A stretch of DNA of 64,000 nucleotides from Welwitschia mirabilis (taxonomy: Eukaryota > Gnetophyta > Gnetopsida > Welwitschiales). The notes beneath the pieces are model-generated. The model was not told where the DNA came from. It worked only from the letters and a program-made list of their open reading frames with translations, and did not search any database. The stretch's first letter is position 1. Every line of letters starts with the position of its first letter. This document shows, piece after piece, positions 34,819 through 46,336 of this stretch. The DNA lies in contig JBOZIK010000001.1 of assembly GCA_051453625.1 (NCBI GenBank), positions 207,895,521-207,959,520 on the forward strand, written 5' to 3'. The position numbers were made by a program, and so were the translations under genes.

Positions 34819-37800
34819 TTAAAATGGATATAAAATTCATATAATTATAATATTACTTTCATTTTATATTAATAAATGAGTTTTTATTAATTTTATCCCT
34901 TGTTTAAGTAAGTGCATTAACTTTTTGTGTTACAATCTATATCAACTACTATCAAATAAAGGTGAAGTTTATGGGAGATTCATGAGGGAAAACAATGAGA
35001 TGACAAATGAGTAAGATGATCAAATGAAGAATCTCCATGATAAACATGTTATGAGCATTTATAAAAGATGAACAAAAGGTCAAGTCCAATTAAAAATCAT
35101 GGGATGAGGCCAAGGAGGATATGGCCTTAAGAATGCAAAAGGGAAGGAATTATTACAAGCATTATAGAAATTAATAATAAGCCTAAAGGTAATGGATACC
35201 TGTAACTAATAAAGAATTTCTTTTGTAGAATAGAATAGTAAGGAGGACTGAATTCATCAATACTACAAAATTCATTTAATAACATCCAAGGTAAAGACTA
35301 GTTATTTCTAAAGGTAATATTATAAATACGTAAGAAGAAAAATGTACATGTTTCTATTTTAATTAAAAGTTTAAATCTAGATGTTTTAAGTATTTGAGTT
35401 TAAGAGATGAAACATAATTTTTAATTAGAAAAGGAATTTAAAACAAAAAGGTTATTGTAGTTATAATAAATATAAGGACCTTATAGTAAGTTAGTGGGAG
35501 TATCTATAGTTACAAAGATAAGTAAGAGCAAAATAAGAGTCTAAATATAGAGTAAGATAGTGTTAAATCTTAAGAAAAAGTTTCTTTTATTAAATTCTAA
35601 CATTTTCTCTATTAAAGATAGAAAAATTTACAGCATGAAAAAGGACATTACAAAAATATATAAAGTTTTACTAGCTTTTCATCTAATTAAGTTGATTTAA
35701 AAGCATAAAGAATATACTTTGAAGTTTATTACAAGATTTCAAATTGCTATTCAAGATGAGTTTGATGTTATCAATTTAACATCAATGGAGAAGTTCTAAA
35801 ACTTAACATCCATGATGGATGTGATCCATAAAAGATGTGGCCTAGTAGATAAAATATAGGTAATAAATTAATGAAATTATAGATTCTATTATAATATAGA
35901 TAACTTTAATTATCATTCTATCATAAGTAAAACAAAGATATTGTAAAGGTTATAGGAACTAGAAAATGTCTCATAGTTAAATTTTAAATATAACAAAAGT
36001 ATATAAAGTAATTATAAAAAATATTTAATTAATTTAATATATGCTCATAACAATCAGAAAAAATTATTCATCAAAAGATATATCATGCAAATATTAGTTA
36101 AGTGAAAGATAATTCACTAAGTACAACTTGATTTTCTAAATAAGTAATAAACTATTCTCCTTAGATACTAAATGTAAATAAGTACAAGCATAAAATTTTC
36201 ACATCTTATAATGAAATTTAAGAAAATACTATAATAGTAATCAACTCTTTAGACCTATAGAATATTAAAGAATTGATTCTACTAAACAAGTATAAAATAA
36301 CATTCAAAAATACTACTACAAAACTAGTAATCTTAAATAAATAAAAAATAAAAAATAAATGACATCTAATAACAAATCAAAGTTCATTTACCAATGATGA
36401 AATCACTCTAAAAAATACTAAATCACAAATTAAATCTAATGGAAGACATAATAGATGTTAAATGAAATAATTATTCCTTCATACTTAGGGAGGGAGAAAT
36501 GAAGCTTAGAATCTCATGATGAAATAATCCCTTATAAATAGTAGAGTTCTAATGTATGTTAACAAATAATGCTCTAATGAAGAAAAAATCCAAGAGCTAG
36601 TACCATATAAAGATAAAAGGTTTTGAATGAAGTATGTCTATTAATTAAGGTAGGATGGTCTTACCTATGTCTTCTTAGTACTAAAGTTATTTACTAATAT
36701 GTCCTTATTAGTGTAAATCCTTAAAATATGAGCTAGGCATTTAAATTCTTTAATTCAACATCATTACCTAGGGGGTAAATCAAAAGGATTTTGAATTTTT
36801 CATTTCTATTGGCTATTAATTCTTTAAGAGTAAGGTTTGCATTAGGATGAGGGGTTGAAGACCCTATGACTTATTTTTGCTTTTGTGCAATATTTGACTT
36901 CATAAAACTATGTTCTTCTAAAGTACTTGCTAAATAATTTTCTTTTACAAAATTCTATTTAGAATGTATTCTTGATTCAAGTTTGAAGTCGACCAATTGT
37001 TCTCTGATGTTTTCTTATATTAGTAGCCTTTCTCTCTAATATTTCTTTCCTAGATTGATCATGTTAAAGCATCCTTCAAATAAAAAACAATAGAAAATAA
37101 AATCAAAAACAACTAATAATCATCCTTTAAAATATGCAATAATTTCTAAAAATCCTTAACATATGCAATGCATTGAGACATTGCTATTTGATTATTCTGA
37201 TAGGCTAGTCTAAAACATAAGTTTCTCTCTTAAAATGTAAGTGCTATGCCATAAGTATCTTAAATTTAATTAATCCAACTTATTCTAATAGATTTTTTTT
37301 GATATAATATCCTTAGCAGTAGGATTCTTATAATAAGGACATGTACATGGTTTTGAGCTCATCCTTTCTTTGTGTTTCACTCCAACTTTTAAATATTAGT
37401 TTTTTAGGGTTGACAGAATTTTTAGATCTCTTACCTAGTCAAAGAATTTAACAAGTGAAGGGTAAACCATAAAAACAATTAAAAACCAATGGGGTTTGGT
37501 GTCTTAAAACTTTAAAAGTAACAAATTTAAAAAATTTTCTCTTGTTTGAGGAACACCTTCATTTTAGAACATCACTAATGGTTTAAGAATTTTGGAAAAC
37601 AAAAACTATATTATAAGTTAAGAAATGAAAAAAACAACCACTTGTTCTTGCAAGCCTTTCTTTTTAGATGTTTAGAAATGCCATTCAAGGATGCAAATCT
37701 TAGTGTGGTGAAGGAAAAGAGTGGTTGAACAACTTAAAAGAGGTTATGTCACCAACCATAGAAAGGGGTTTTGTGGGATTCCATTTGCAGCAAGACTGCT

Positions 37801-38819
37801 CTAAAGGGATATGCATTACAAGGGCTTTTGCTGGTTAAACATGAGTTTGAATGACGTTGGCCTATGGCCCTTTCTACTGAACAAATCTCTCATGCGTTTC
37901 TTTTTCAATACCTACCTCATTCCACATGTCATCATCCTCCACAATGAATATCCCTTCTCCCCTAATGCTTAAGCACATGTTTTTATCCCTACCCCTTTCA
38001 TCTTTTTAACATTTCAAAGTTGCAAATTAAGAAAAATGTAAAATTTCTCCTTTTAAACCCTAATTTAAACATTACTTAAGCGTTTAGTTAGAAAAATGCA
38101 AAATTTATCCTTTTAAACCCTAATTTAAACATTACTTAAGGATTTAGTTCTTACATCATGATGATAATTGGGTTAAATCCTTTACAAGGTCAAAGTTGTA
38201 TCTCATTATAGAGATGATTTATGATGAGAAGATGTTGGACATGAATAAGATATCTAGATATGAAATTCAAAACATATCATTTATCATGTAGGTATAAGTT
38301 TTCTAAGGTCTAATACCCAAAATATATACATTATGCATATTATAATTCACATATAAAAAATGTTTTAACAAATGCTTCATTTGGTTGGTAGGCAAAACTG
38401 GCATGCATTTTAGACATATTGTTTAATGATGAATTGAAAAACCACTTTATAGTTTAATTAAGAAAATAAAAAAAGAAAATAAATTTAATACTATAAATTT
38501 TTATTTTTATTTGTTGAAAAGACTATTAATTTTTAGTAAAAGCATGGTACCTTTTAAACTAAATTATTAACATACTTTAATACTTAAGTTTTATGTTTTT
38601 TTATATGAACATGCATCATCAAATACTTAGTATTTCTTTTTTAGACTCATATTACCTTTTTAAGAAAATAATCCTTAATCTTAAAATTTCAAAGAAATTT
38701 ACAATGGTTGATGACATTCCCTTTCAACAAGATATACAAATGGTAAGATTTATGAGGATTTTAATTCTTTCTTTACTAATTTTAAATCTATGTAATCATG
38801 TTAATGTTGTTTAAGTCAA
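34819..38819. other. Unclassified AT-rich interval
   Basis: No element or gene was identified with confidence. Faint coding-like patches are a + strand stretch at about 35,640-35,840 (ITRFQIAIQDEFDVINL, then DVIHKRCGLVDK) and a minus-strand stretch at about 37,060-36,780 (RKEILERKATNIRKHQRT; TPHPNANLTLKELIANRNEK). A poly-AAAT-rich run lies near 36,335-36,360. The interval 37,650-38,000 is less AT-rich and keeps CG dinucleotides. Confidence 0.4.
38031..38150 (+). repeat. 60-bp tandem duplication
   Basis: Two adjacent 60-bp units (38,031-38,090 and 38,091-38,150) differ at about five positions. Each contains AAACCCTAATTTAAACATTA. Confidence 0.95.
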
Positions 38820-39034
38820 TGTTGTGAAGCCAAATTGACCCATTTAATACAGTTGTGGAGTACATTTTCAAGTCCTATTAATAGGTTTTCTAGGGATATA
38901 TGTAAAATTATGTAAAGCTTTCATACACATCATGAGATGCACCAATTTTCAACATAAAAAGCTATTTTTACATGATGATGGATCAAAGAACAAGGATTAA
39001 GATGAAGTTAAGTAAGGAGAATAGGTTGTTTACT

Positions 39035-39290
39035 CTATCATGGGGATCATTATGCAAAACAACCATCGTATTGAATGTCATTGGGATGACTTATGCAAAA
39101 TGGAAGTCGTCATATGCCATGGGGACAACAATTGCACAATGACGAGCAATTAGACAAGATTAACCATTGTCTCCTATGTCATGAGGATGACAATCAAGAT
39201 GACAATCAACACAACTTTGACAGTTGACATGTGTCAAGTACTAGTTGGCAGACGAAGTGATTGTCCACTATTATCGTGGGGATGACACGA
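39035..39290 (+). repeat. Short GGGGATGAC-type motif repeats in the E5 U3
   Basis: Copies resembling 'atgtcaTGGGGATGACaa' occur near 39,040, 39,080, 39,117, 39,180 and 39,278. Similar sets are in LTR2 (46,540-46,670) and LTR3 (48,550-48,800). Confidence 0.6.
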
Positions 39291-39404
39291 GGGATAACAA
39301 ACTAAATAATTTGATAAACTATTATAATTATTACCAAAAGATATGGTATAATTGCATCTCTTCATTTCACACCTCTTAGCAACCTTTAATATTTCATTGC
39401 AAAC

Positions 39405-39412
39405 TATAAATA
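39405..39412 (+). promoter_or_regulatory. TATA box of E5 LTR1
   Basis: TATAAATA, also at 46,785 in LTR2 and 48,908 in LTR3. It is preceded in all three by a conserved TCTTCATTTCACA block. Confidence 0.7.
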
Positions 39413-39447
39413 CACTCTTTCAGACCTTATTCAAAACCATCTTTTGT

Positions 39448-40055
39448 CATTTACATTATTTTAATGATTGAAGATTGTTAGATTCAGAAGGACTAATTTG
39501 ATGTTAGGGAGAGAATATTTCATTAAGGAGTTATTGTTGGAAGAGGATGTAATTCAATTTTACTAATAAAAATATTATCTTTTCTCATCTACATTTTGTG
39601 ATGATTAGAGATTATTGGAGGTAAGAAGATCCATCCTACTTGTAAGAAGAACTACCTTGATGTTAGGCAGAGAATCTTTCATTGAGAAGTTGTTGTTGTA
39701 ATAGGATGTACTTCAATTTTACTAATAAAATTATCATATTTTATCATCTACATTCTTGTGATGATTGTAGATTATTGGAGGTAGAAGTTCCATGCTACTT
39801 ATAAGAAGGACTACCTAGATGTTAGGCAGAGAGTCTTCCATTGAGGAGTTATTATTGTAAGAAGTTGTACTTAAATTTTACTAATAAAAATATCATCTTT
39901 TATCATCTACATTCTTGTGACAATTGGAAATTATTGAAGGTAAGAAGATCCATTATTTATCAGAAGGACTACCTTGATGTTAGGTAGTGAATCTTCCATC
40001 AAGAAGTTGTTGTTGTTATAAGTAGATGTACTTCAATTTGATTAATAAAAATATT
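39448..40055 (+). repeat. Tandem repeat of about 159 bp in LTR1 (four units)
   Basis: Unit starts, marked by CATCTACATT-like sequence, are at 39,448, 39,586, 39,745 and 39,904. Spacings are 138, 159 and 159 bp. Each unit ends in 'ACTTCAATTTTACTAATAAA'. LTR3 has three units (48,951, 49,110, 49,270) and LTR2 has one (about 46,810-46,970). Confidence 0.95.
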
Positions 40056-40220
40056 GATTGAATTAAAAATTTATTTAAATACTCTATTATTCTTTCTTAT
40101 ATTTTATCTTAATTACAATTTAAGTGACATGAATTCATAACTAAAATAGGTTATAAGGACCAATCTAGTAATAGTAGATTGGAAATTTAGTTAATTCATT
40201 GCATTAGAATTACATCCATT

Positions 40221-40325
40221 ATACATTACATTGCATTTCATTTCATTCCATTACATTGCATTTCATTTCATTTCATTTCATTACATTGCATTTCATTTCA
40301 TTTCATTACATTGCATTTCATCTTC
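40221..40325 (+). repeat. CATTT/CATTACATTG simple repeat in LTR1
   Basis: A (CATTT)n tract interrupted by CATTACATTG blocks. LTR2 keeps a shorter version at about 47,130-47,180, and LTR3 lacks it. Confidence 0.95.
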
Positions 40326-40570
40326 ATCCTTGCATTATTTAATTTTAATTCCTATAAATCAAAATCCAAAAATGTATTATTCTTCTCTTTACAAAAGAAA
40401 TTTTTCAAATTCTCTTTTAGAGGTCTTTTCTAAGCCTGTAATCATTGGATTTATCCCATTATGCAAATGTGTATTGTATGCAATTAGATTATCAGCTTTT
40501 CAGATTTTACAAGTTAAATTTAATCTTTAGAATATTAGACTTATAAGCATAAATATGCATTACACCATTT

Positions 40571-40588
40571 TGGCATCATTGCCAAGGA
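40571..40588 (+). other. E5 primer-binding site, tRNA-Asp type
   Basis: TGGCATCATTGCCAAGGA matches TGGCGCCGTTGCCGGGGA with five differences, all transitions. It is the best-preserved primer site in the window. Confidence 0.9.
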
Positions 40589-40698
40589 AGACTTCAAGAG
40601 AAAAGAAAGATTGTTATTACTAAAGTAAGTCTTTTGATTTCATTTCATATTATCTATTTGAGTAGTATCATATTTTATCCTCTTAGATCTCCTTGTAA

Positions 40699-41304
40699 NN
40701 NNNNNNNNNNNNNNNNNNNNNNNNNNNNNNNNNNNNNNNNNNNNNNNNNNNNNNNNNNNNNNNNNNNNNNNNNNNNNNNNNNNNNNNNNNNNNNNNNNNN
40801 NNNNNNNNNNNNNNNNNNNNNNNNNNNNNNNNNNNNNNNNNNNNNNNNNNNNNNNNNNNNNNNNNNNNNNNNNNNNNNNNNNNNNNNNNNNNNNNNNNNN
40901 NNNNNNNNNNNNNNNNNNNNNNNNNNNNNNNNNNNNNNNNNNNNNNNNNNNNNNNNNNNNNNNNNNNNNNNNNNNNNNNNNNNNNNNNNNNNNNNNNNNN
41001 NNNNNNNNNNNNNNNNNNNNNNNNNNNNNNNNNNNNNNNNNNNNNNNNNNNNNNNNNNNNNNNNNNNNNNNNNNNNNNNNNNNNNNNNNNNNNNNNNNNN
41101 NNNNNNNNNNNNNNNNNNNNNNNNNNNNNNNNNNNNNNNNNNNNNNNNNNNNNNNNNNNNNNNNNNNNNNNNNNNNNNNNNNNNNNNNNNNNNNNNNNNN
41201 NNNNNNNNNNNNNNNNNNNNNNNNNNNNNNNNNNNNNNNNNNNNNNNNNNNNNNNNNNNNNNNNNNNNNNNNNNNNNNNNNNNNNNNNNNNNNNNNNNNN
41301 NNNN
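40699..41304. other. Assembly gap, 606 N
   Basis: A run of N within the E5 leader, between the primer site and gag. Confidence 1.
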
Positions 41305-41626
41305 AATTTGTAATTTGTTATTTTTTGCAATTTTCCTTCCTTACTTTCAAGTGCAATTTTAATTTGAATGATTTATATTTCAATTTAGTAATTTATTAGG
41401 TCTACCCCTTGCACTTCATGCGATCTTGAGGATTACCATATTGATTATTATTTTTCAATAAACTAGGCCTATACTTTTCACTTCATGTGATCTGAGTGAT
41501 TGCCACATTCATTTGGTATATCCTACTCCTTACACCTTTGTGTAATCCTGGAGATTGATTCCATTTGAATGTAAAGAAGTTTTTTTAACATAATTTGACT
41601 TTATAGTGTAATGATAAATAGCAGCA

Positions 41627-43110
41627 ATGGCAAATACACTTATGAAAGACATTTCCTTAATGAGACAATTAAAGAAGATATGGTGGACTTTAATTCAAGA
41701 ACTTGAGGTGAGAAAGAAAATTTTATTTCTTTAATTAAGCAAGATGATTATTCTACATTTACTATTTCTTGTCACATACTCCAAAATCTTTGAAAAGTTT
41801 TGAAAATCAACTAAGTTTTACTAAAACTCCTTCCTCTCCTCTTTTCTCTAATCATCCTAATACTCTTGTCTCTATGGCATCTAATAAATATTCACTCAAA
41901 ATATTAGTATCCTTTAATTTAAATGTTACTTTAAAGGATATGTTAGCTAATAAAAAGAGGGAACTTCATAACCCATTTGACCTATCCCTTAGAGATGATG
42001 TATAATTAACTTAAATGCCTATCAAATTTTTTCTATAAAACCTAATGAAGACTCATTCCAACATATAACTAAGATTGAACAACTCATCTTTACTTTAGAA
42101 AATGAGAAAAATAAATCTTCAAATAGAACCTACATGATAATCTTTCTATTTACCTTAAAGAAAAAAGTAAAAATTTGGCTTAAAACCATTTTACATAAAA
42201 GTATTAAGTCATGAAACCAAGTAAAAGAAGTCTTTATCAAATGATTCATGAATGAGACAATCATGAGGATAAGAAAAAAAGAAGTAATTAATTTCCAATA
42301 ATACCCTTATGAAGATTACTCCTCGACATATAAAATATTTTTGATATCCATGTCGATCAACCCAGTGAATAAGTTTGCAAAAGAAGAACTTATTGATCAC
42401 TTCTATAGTCGATTGAATAGTCAAACCAAATAACTGGTAGATTTTTCATGTGGTAGAAACTTACTCAATTTAAGCTTAGACAATTCTTGAAACTTATTAG
42501 AAAACCTTATAGAAAGAAGTTAAAATTGACCAAGAGCTATATGTAAGGATACTATAACTATAGATGAAATGCTTAGAGATTCAAAAAAAGTACAACATGA
42601 GGAGGAATAACCAAAGGTTAACAACCTACTCAGTGATATTACTAGTACATTGAAGAGTTACAGAAAATATTTAATTGATGTGAAATTGGTAAATCATCTC
42701 AGCCATTGTAAAATATGTGATGAAAACTCTCATTCTACCAAGGAATGCCTAGCTTTATCAACTTGTAAAGAAGCCATATTTAATGAATTTTTTGCATTCA
42801 ATCAAAGGCCAAATAACTTTGAAGGCAACCAATAATATCCACCTTGAAATAATGGACCTTCAATATCTTTCAAACCCTCATGTAACAAAAAATACAGAAG
42901 CAATAACTTTCAGCCCAATTTTTCCAACTACAACAAAAATTATCCTTGTAGAGAAACGATGGAAGAACTCAAAAAGATACAAGATACCCCCAATGAAATT
43001 TTAGAAAATCAAAATGAAAGCCTATAAAATTTGATTGGTCTCCTTCAATAAAACATGCTAGGAAATCAAAGCCATAAGGATCACTTGCCACCCAAACTAT
43101 TCCAAACCCA
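41627..43110 (+). pseudogene. gag: E5 gag (Athila type), decayed
   Basis: A start codon at 41,627 (MANTLMKDISLMRQL) is followed by a frame with few stops for a gag-like region. About 41,970-42,200 has NPFDLSLRDDV, then YQIFSIKPNEDSFQHI. A capsid core carries the broken 'lk.kvk.WL' motif (42,160). A zinc knuckle CX2CX4HX4C with all four ligands intact lies at 42,707-42,748 (CKICDENSHSTKEC). An Asn/Pro/Tyr-rich segment (about 42,800-42,960) and a C-terminal charged helix (MEELKKIQDTPNEI) complete the usual layout. Protease follows about 450 bp further on. Stops are mostly former Gln or Arg codons. Confidence 0.85.
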
Positions 43111-43529
43111 AATGATGGGAAGATATATTAGAAAGTAGTTATTAGAAATAGGCATGACACTACCCCTCATGAAGAACCTTTAACTTCTATCCATAAAGAT
43201 AAGGAAGTATCTAAAGAGTATTATATTGAAATTCTTGATTAACCAAACCTTCCTTCTATGTACAACTCTAAATCCAACAATAATAACCAATATCTAAAGA
43301 AGAATACTACCTCATGGATGGATATATTTAACACCAATCCAACTTATGATGAATATTTAAAAGTAATTATGAATGATTTTATTATCAATCTATCCTTTTA
43401 AAATATCCTTTAAGACAACCCCAAGTACAACAAAATTTGGAAGTACTTAGTAAGAAGAAAATAAAAGAGAATAATCCCAAATAAAGTATTCATTTTCCAA
43501 TCCCTTTCCAACTTGGTTTTTTAAAAATG

Positions 43530-44068
43530 TTCTAAGTTTAAAGATCTAGGGGTAGCCATTATTTTTATTATCTTAAGAGAAAACAATAAAATTAAGAGAG
43601 CCTTAATAGACATAGAAGTAAGTGTAAACATTATGCCTTTGCACATTTATAAGAAATTTAGATTAGAAGGAAGAATTTAACCTACAAGAATAGTATTAAA
43701 ATTAGTTGATGCAACAATTAAGAAACCAATAAGGATAATTAAAGAATTAATGATTTAAATTGAGAAATCTTTCTACCCTATTGATGCAGTCATCATTAAG
43801 GTTGAACATAATGGTAGATACCCTCTACTTTTAGGAAGAGCCTTTTGTGTAATAGCCCATTATGTCATTGAGACTCATACAAGGATGATAGAGTGTCATA
43901 TACATGAGAAAAATTTTAGTATTAGAGTATTTGATGTCACTGAAAAAGACATCGGAGATGAATTAGAGATAGAAGAAAAAGTTAGGTATTCCATGTTAGT
44001 TCAACATTATCCTTTACAAGAAAGGCTTCCTTTATTACATGACTCAACCTTATTTGATGATGAATAGA
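43530..44068 (+). pseudogene. E5 aspartic protease, decayed
   Basis: IKRALIDIEVSVNIMPLHIY at about 43,590-43,650 stands for the family's 'alcDlGASvslMPlsi'. The Asp codon is at 43,609, but the DLGAS triad has become DIEVS, so the active site is lost. PTRIVLKLVD, 'iikeLmi', YPIDAVIIKVEHNG and YPLLLGRAF (43,820-43,846, for LGRPF) follow. The last 60 codons (43,885-44,067) are an open frame ending in an acidic segment. This is the Athila-type protease that precedes RT. Confidence 0.85.
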
Positions 44069-44572
44069 AATTGTCTACTATTCTTAAATCTTTAAACTCC
44101 TCTAGTCCTTACAATCTCATCTAAAACCTTTTAAATCACTCTTTCAATAATGATTTTCATGAGGAATTTGAACCCATACTTGATATTAATATTCAACATG
44201 TAAGATCCATTAAAAACCTTTACATCAAGATGAATGGTCTACAACTATGAAGGATGAAAATGATCTTTAACTCAAAGACTTATCTAATGGTTTGAAATAC
44301 ATTTTTTTAAATAAAAATCATAATAACTCATTGATCATTATTTCTCAACCTCATCCTTCCTCAGAAAAATCCTTAATTCAACTTCTTACTTAAAAATTAG
44401 AATCTTTTTCTTAGACTTATAAAGATCTTAGTGCAATCCCTCCTCATATTTTTCAACATAAAATTTACCTAGAGAATAATTCTAAATCCATGAGGCAACC
44501 TCAAAGAAGACTTACTCCTACCATTTAGCCAATAGTCCATGATAAAATCATTAAACTTATGGACATAGGTTA
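44069..44572 (+). pseudogene. pol: E5 pre-RT and extreme RT N-terminus
   Basis: The linker reads to PPHIFQHKIYLENNSKSM, then RQPQRRLTPTI (about 44,440-44,530), the conserved 'HrI.LeegakpvrqpQRRLnP' at the start of Athila RT, then HDKIIKLMDIG. The RT body never follows; at 44,573 the frame is already integrase C-terminus. Confidence 0.8.
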
Positions 44573-44770
44573 ATTTGTGCTTTTGTATAATAAGTGAGTA
44601 CATCTTATACATAATAAATTAACCTCTAAATGATTTGGTCCTTATTGTGTAGGAAAGGTACATTCCAATGGCTCTGTTGAGATCTCTGACCTTCAAACTC
44701 AAGAAATCCAAAAAGCAAATGGACAAATCATAAAACTTTATAAATCTCTAGATGGCTGTTCTTATATCTT
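44573..44770 (+). pseudogene. pol: E5 integrase C-terminal tail, fused after internal deletion
   Basis: FVLLYNK at 44,573, a stop, then VHLIHNKLTSK, a stop, FGPYCVGKVH, GSVEISD and ANGQIIKLY. This matches the end of Athila integrase ('vLlynSrLrlFpgKLksrWsGPf.v..v...GaveI.d...g..f.vNGqrlK.y'). It lies directly against the RT start, so about 2.5-3 kb of RT, RNase H and integrase core is missing. Confidence 0.85.
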
Positions 44771-46320
44771 AGACATGACAGAAGCAATTAACTTAGAAGA
44801 TCCTCTTTACAAAAAGGAATATCTTCCCTTGGTCATCTACTAAATTCTTTCTTAGCCTTATTTCTTAGTTTTGATTATAATACTATTTGATTATCTTTAA
44901 CTCGATTTATGTTTAACTTCCATAGGTGTTATCATGATTAAGTAATTTTTCACTTTGGGCTTTCATGTAATGAAGATTAGATTCAACCAATCATAAGGGT
45001 ATTCTAATATCTACAATCAATGTCCTTGGTTATTTTATGGTAAAATATCAATTATGTTAATCTAATGCTTGTTTTCAGCTATACACTTTGTTATTTTATC
45101 ATTCTAATGATTAATCAATGCTTTCAAAAATGAAAGTCTAAGTTAATGGAAAAGAACAAAAAAATGAAAAGCAAAAACCAAAAAAAGAAAAAAAAAAAAA
45201 AAGAAAAGAAATGCCACCCTTTTGCAATCATACCATGATGTACTACTGTAAGCGTATTGGGGTAAATTTTCTTAAGAGGGGCCTTTAGTAGTACGATATA
45301 ATAGCTATGGAAACTATATTAAAGGATTAGTTAATCATGATCTAGCTTTGTCTTATAGGTTCTTATTCTTTTAGTAGTGGTTACACTACCCTCATCATGA
45401 TGAATGGTGTTATTTAACACTCCATTGATTAAAAACTCCCATCACTCTAAGGCATAGACTTCATGAGTATATGAGTATATTAATCATTGGAAGATATATT
45501 ATCAAAGCACTATGGTTGTCCTAGCTAAATAAGGATTGACTTATAGTCCAAACATGACTTGATACTTTGACCAAAATAGTTATTAAATATTGTTATCATC
45601 ACTACCCTTTTGAATGGTACTCTACGGCGTTTTACATTGAATCATGAATTTCTTTATCAAGTAAGCTTTATAACCTTTACTAAGAAATTTTTATAAGGTT
45701 GAATTTCAGGCAACTAATTAATCTTCCTGATGTTATATCTTGTCCATTTTTCTTTTTATCTTATCTTAGCTTTTTTTTTTTTTTTTTGTCTTCTCAAAGT
45801 TAGTTTTCTTACCTTTTCCAAAATAATGATTAGAACTTTGTCATTTTCTAGTCTACTTGTTACATTTTTTATCACTTAATTATTATGCATAAAATCAAAT
45901 CAACCTCTACCTTGACCATCCTTTAACACGATAGCATTGATGCTCTCTTTCCTTCAACAATATTTCTTTTTTATAACCTCTCTTAATACTTAACCTTGCA
46001 ATCATAAGCTTTCACCCTAGATTACCTTTTATTCATGACTTATAAAACTCAAGATGACTTGCTCATTTAGTTGGAGGGGTATACACATTTATTACATGAT
46101 TGTGAGCCAAAATTTTTTAACTAACTTTATTTAACATAAAGATACATGATAATTATAAACTAATCCTTGATAATATACATTGATTTCACTTGTTCTTTTA
46201 ACAGATTTAATGTATTTTGTATTTTGCACTCTTAATTTTGATGATATACATGTTTTTGAGTTTTTTTGATCAATTGGCTCGTAACTTATCATCCACTTAT
46301 TTTTTTAGGGACTGACAAAT
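44771..46320 (+). other. E5 3' noncoding region
   Basis: No ORF was recognised. It contains a poly-A stretch (about 45,180-45,206) and a poly-T stretch (about 45,770-45,787). The last 300 bp are repeated at 48,035-48,336. Confidence 0.6.
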
Positions 46321-46336
46321 ACTAAGTGGGGGGCTA
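46321..46336 (+). other. E5 polypurine tract before LTR2
   Basis: ACTAAGTGGGGGGCTA directly before TGTTACAAAG. The matching tract before LTR3 is decayed (GCTAATTGAGGGGATA, 48,321-48,336). Confidence 0.8.

Larger units (their letters stand above)
38820..40564 (+). repeat. E5 LTR1
   Basis: Begins TGTTGTGAAGCC and ends ATTACA, followed six bases later by the primer site. About 1,745 bp, the longest of the three because of four tandem units and an expanded CATTT repeat. Confidence 0.9.

Noticed and set aside
38593-38814. 73-codon + strand frame just before E5 LTR1
   Set aside because: Phe/Leu/Ile-rich frame in T-rich DNA with no motif and no coding support.
40231-40530. 99-codon frame of His/Phe/Ile/Ser repeats
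   Set aside because: It is a translation of the CATTT microsatellite and LTR end, not a gene.
40634-41362. Long open frames of 242 and 215 codons on both strands
   Set aside because: They run through the 606-N gap; almost all residues are unknown.
42783-43004. 73-codon frame overlapping the E5 gag zinc knuckle frame
   Set aside because: Shadow frame; gag continues in another phase as the Asn/Pro-rich region.
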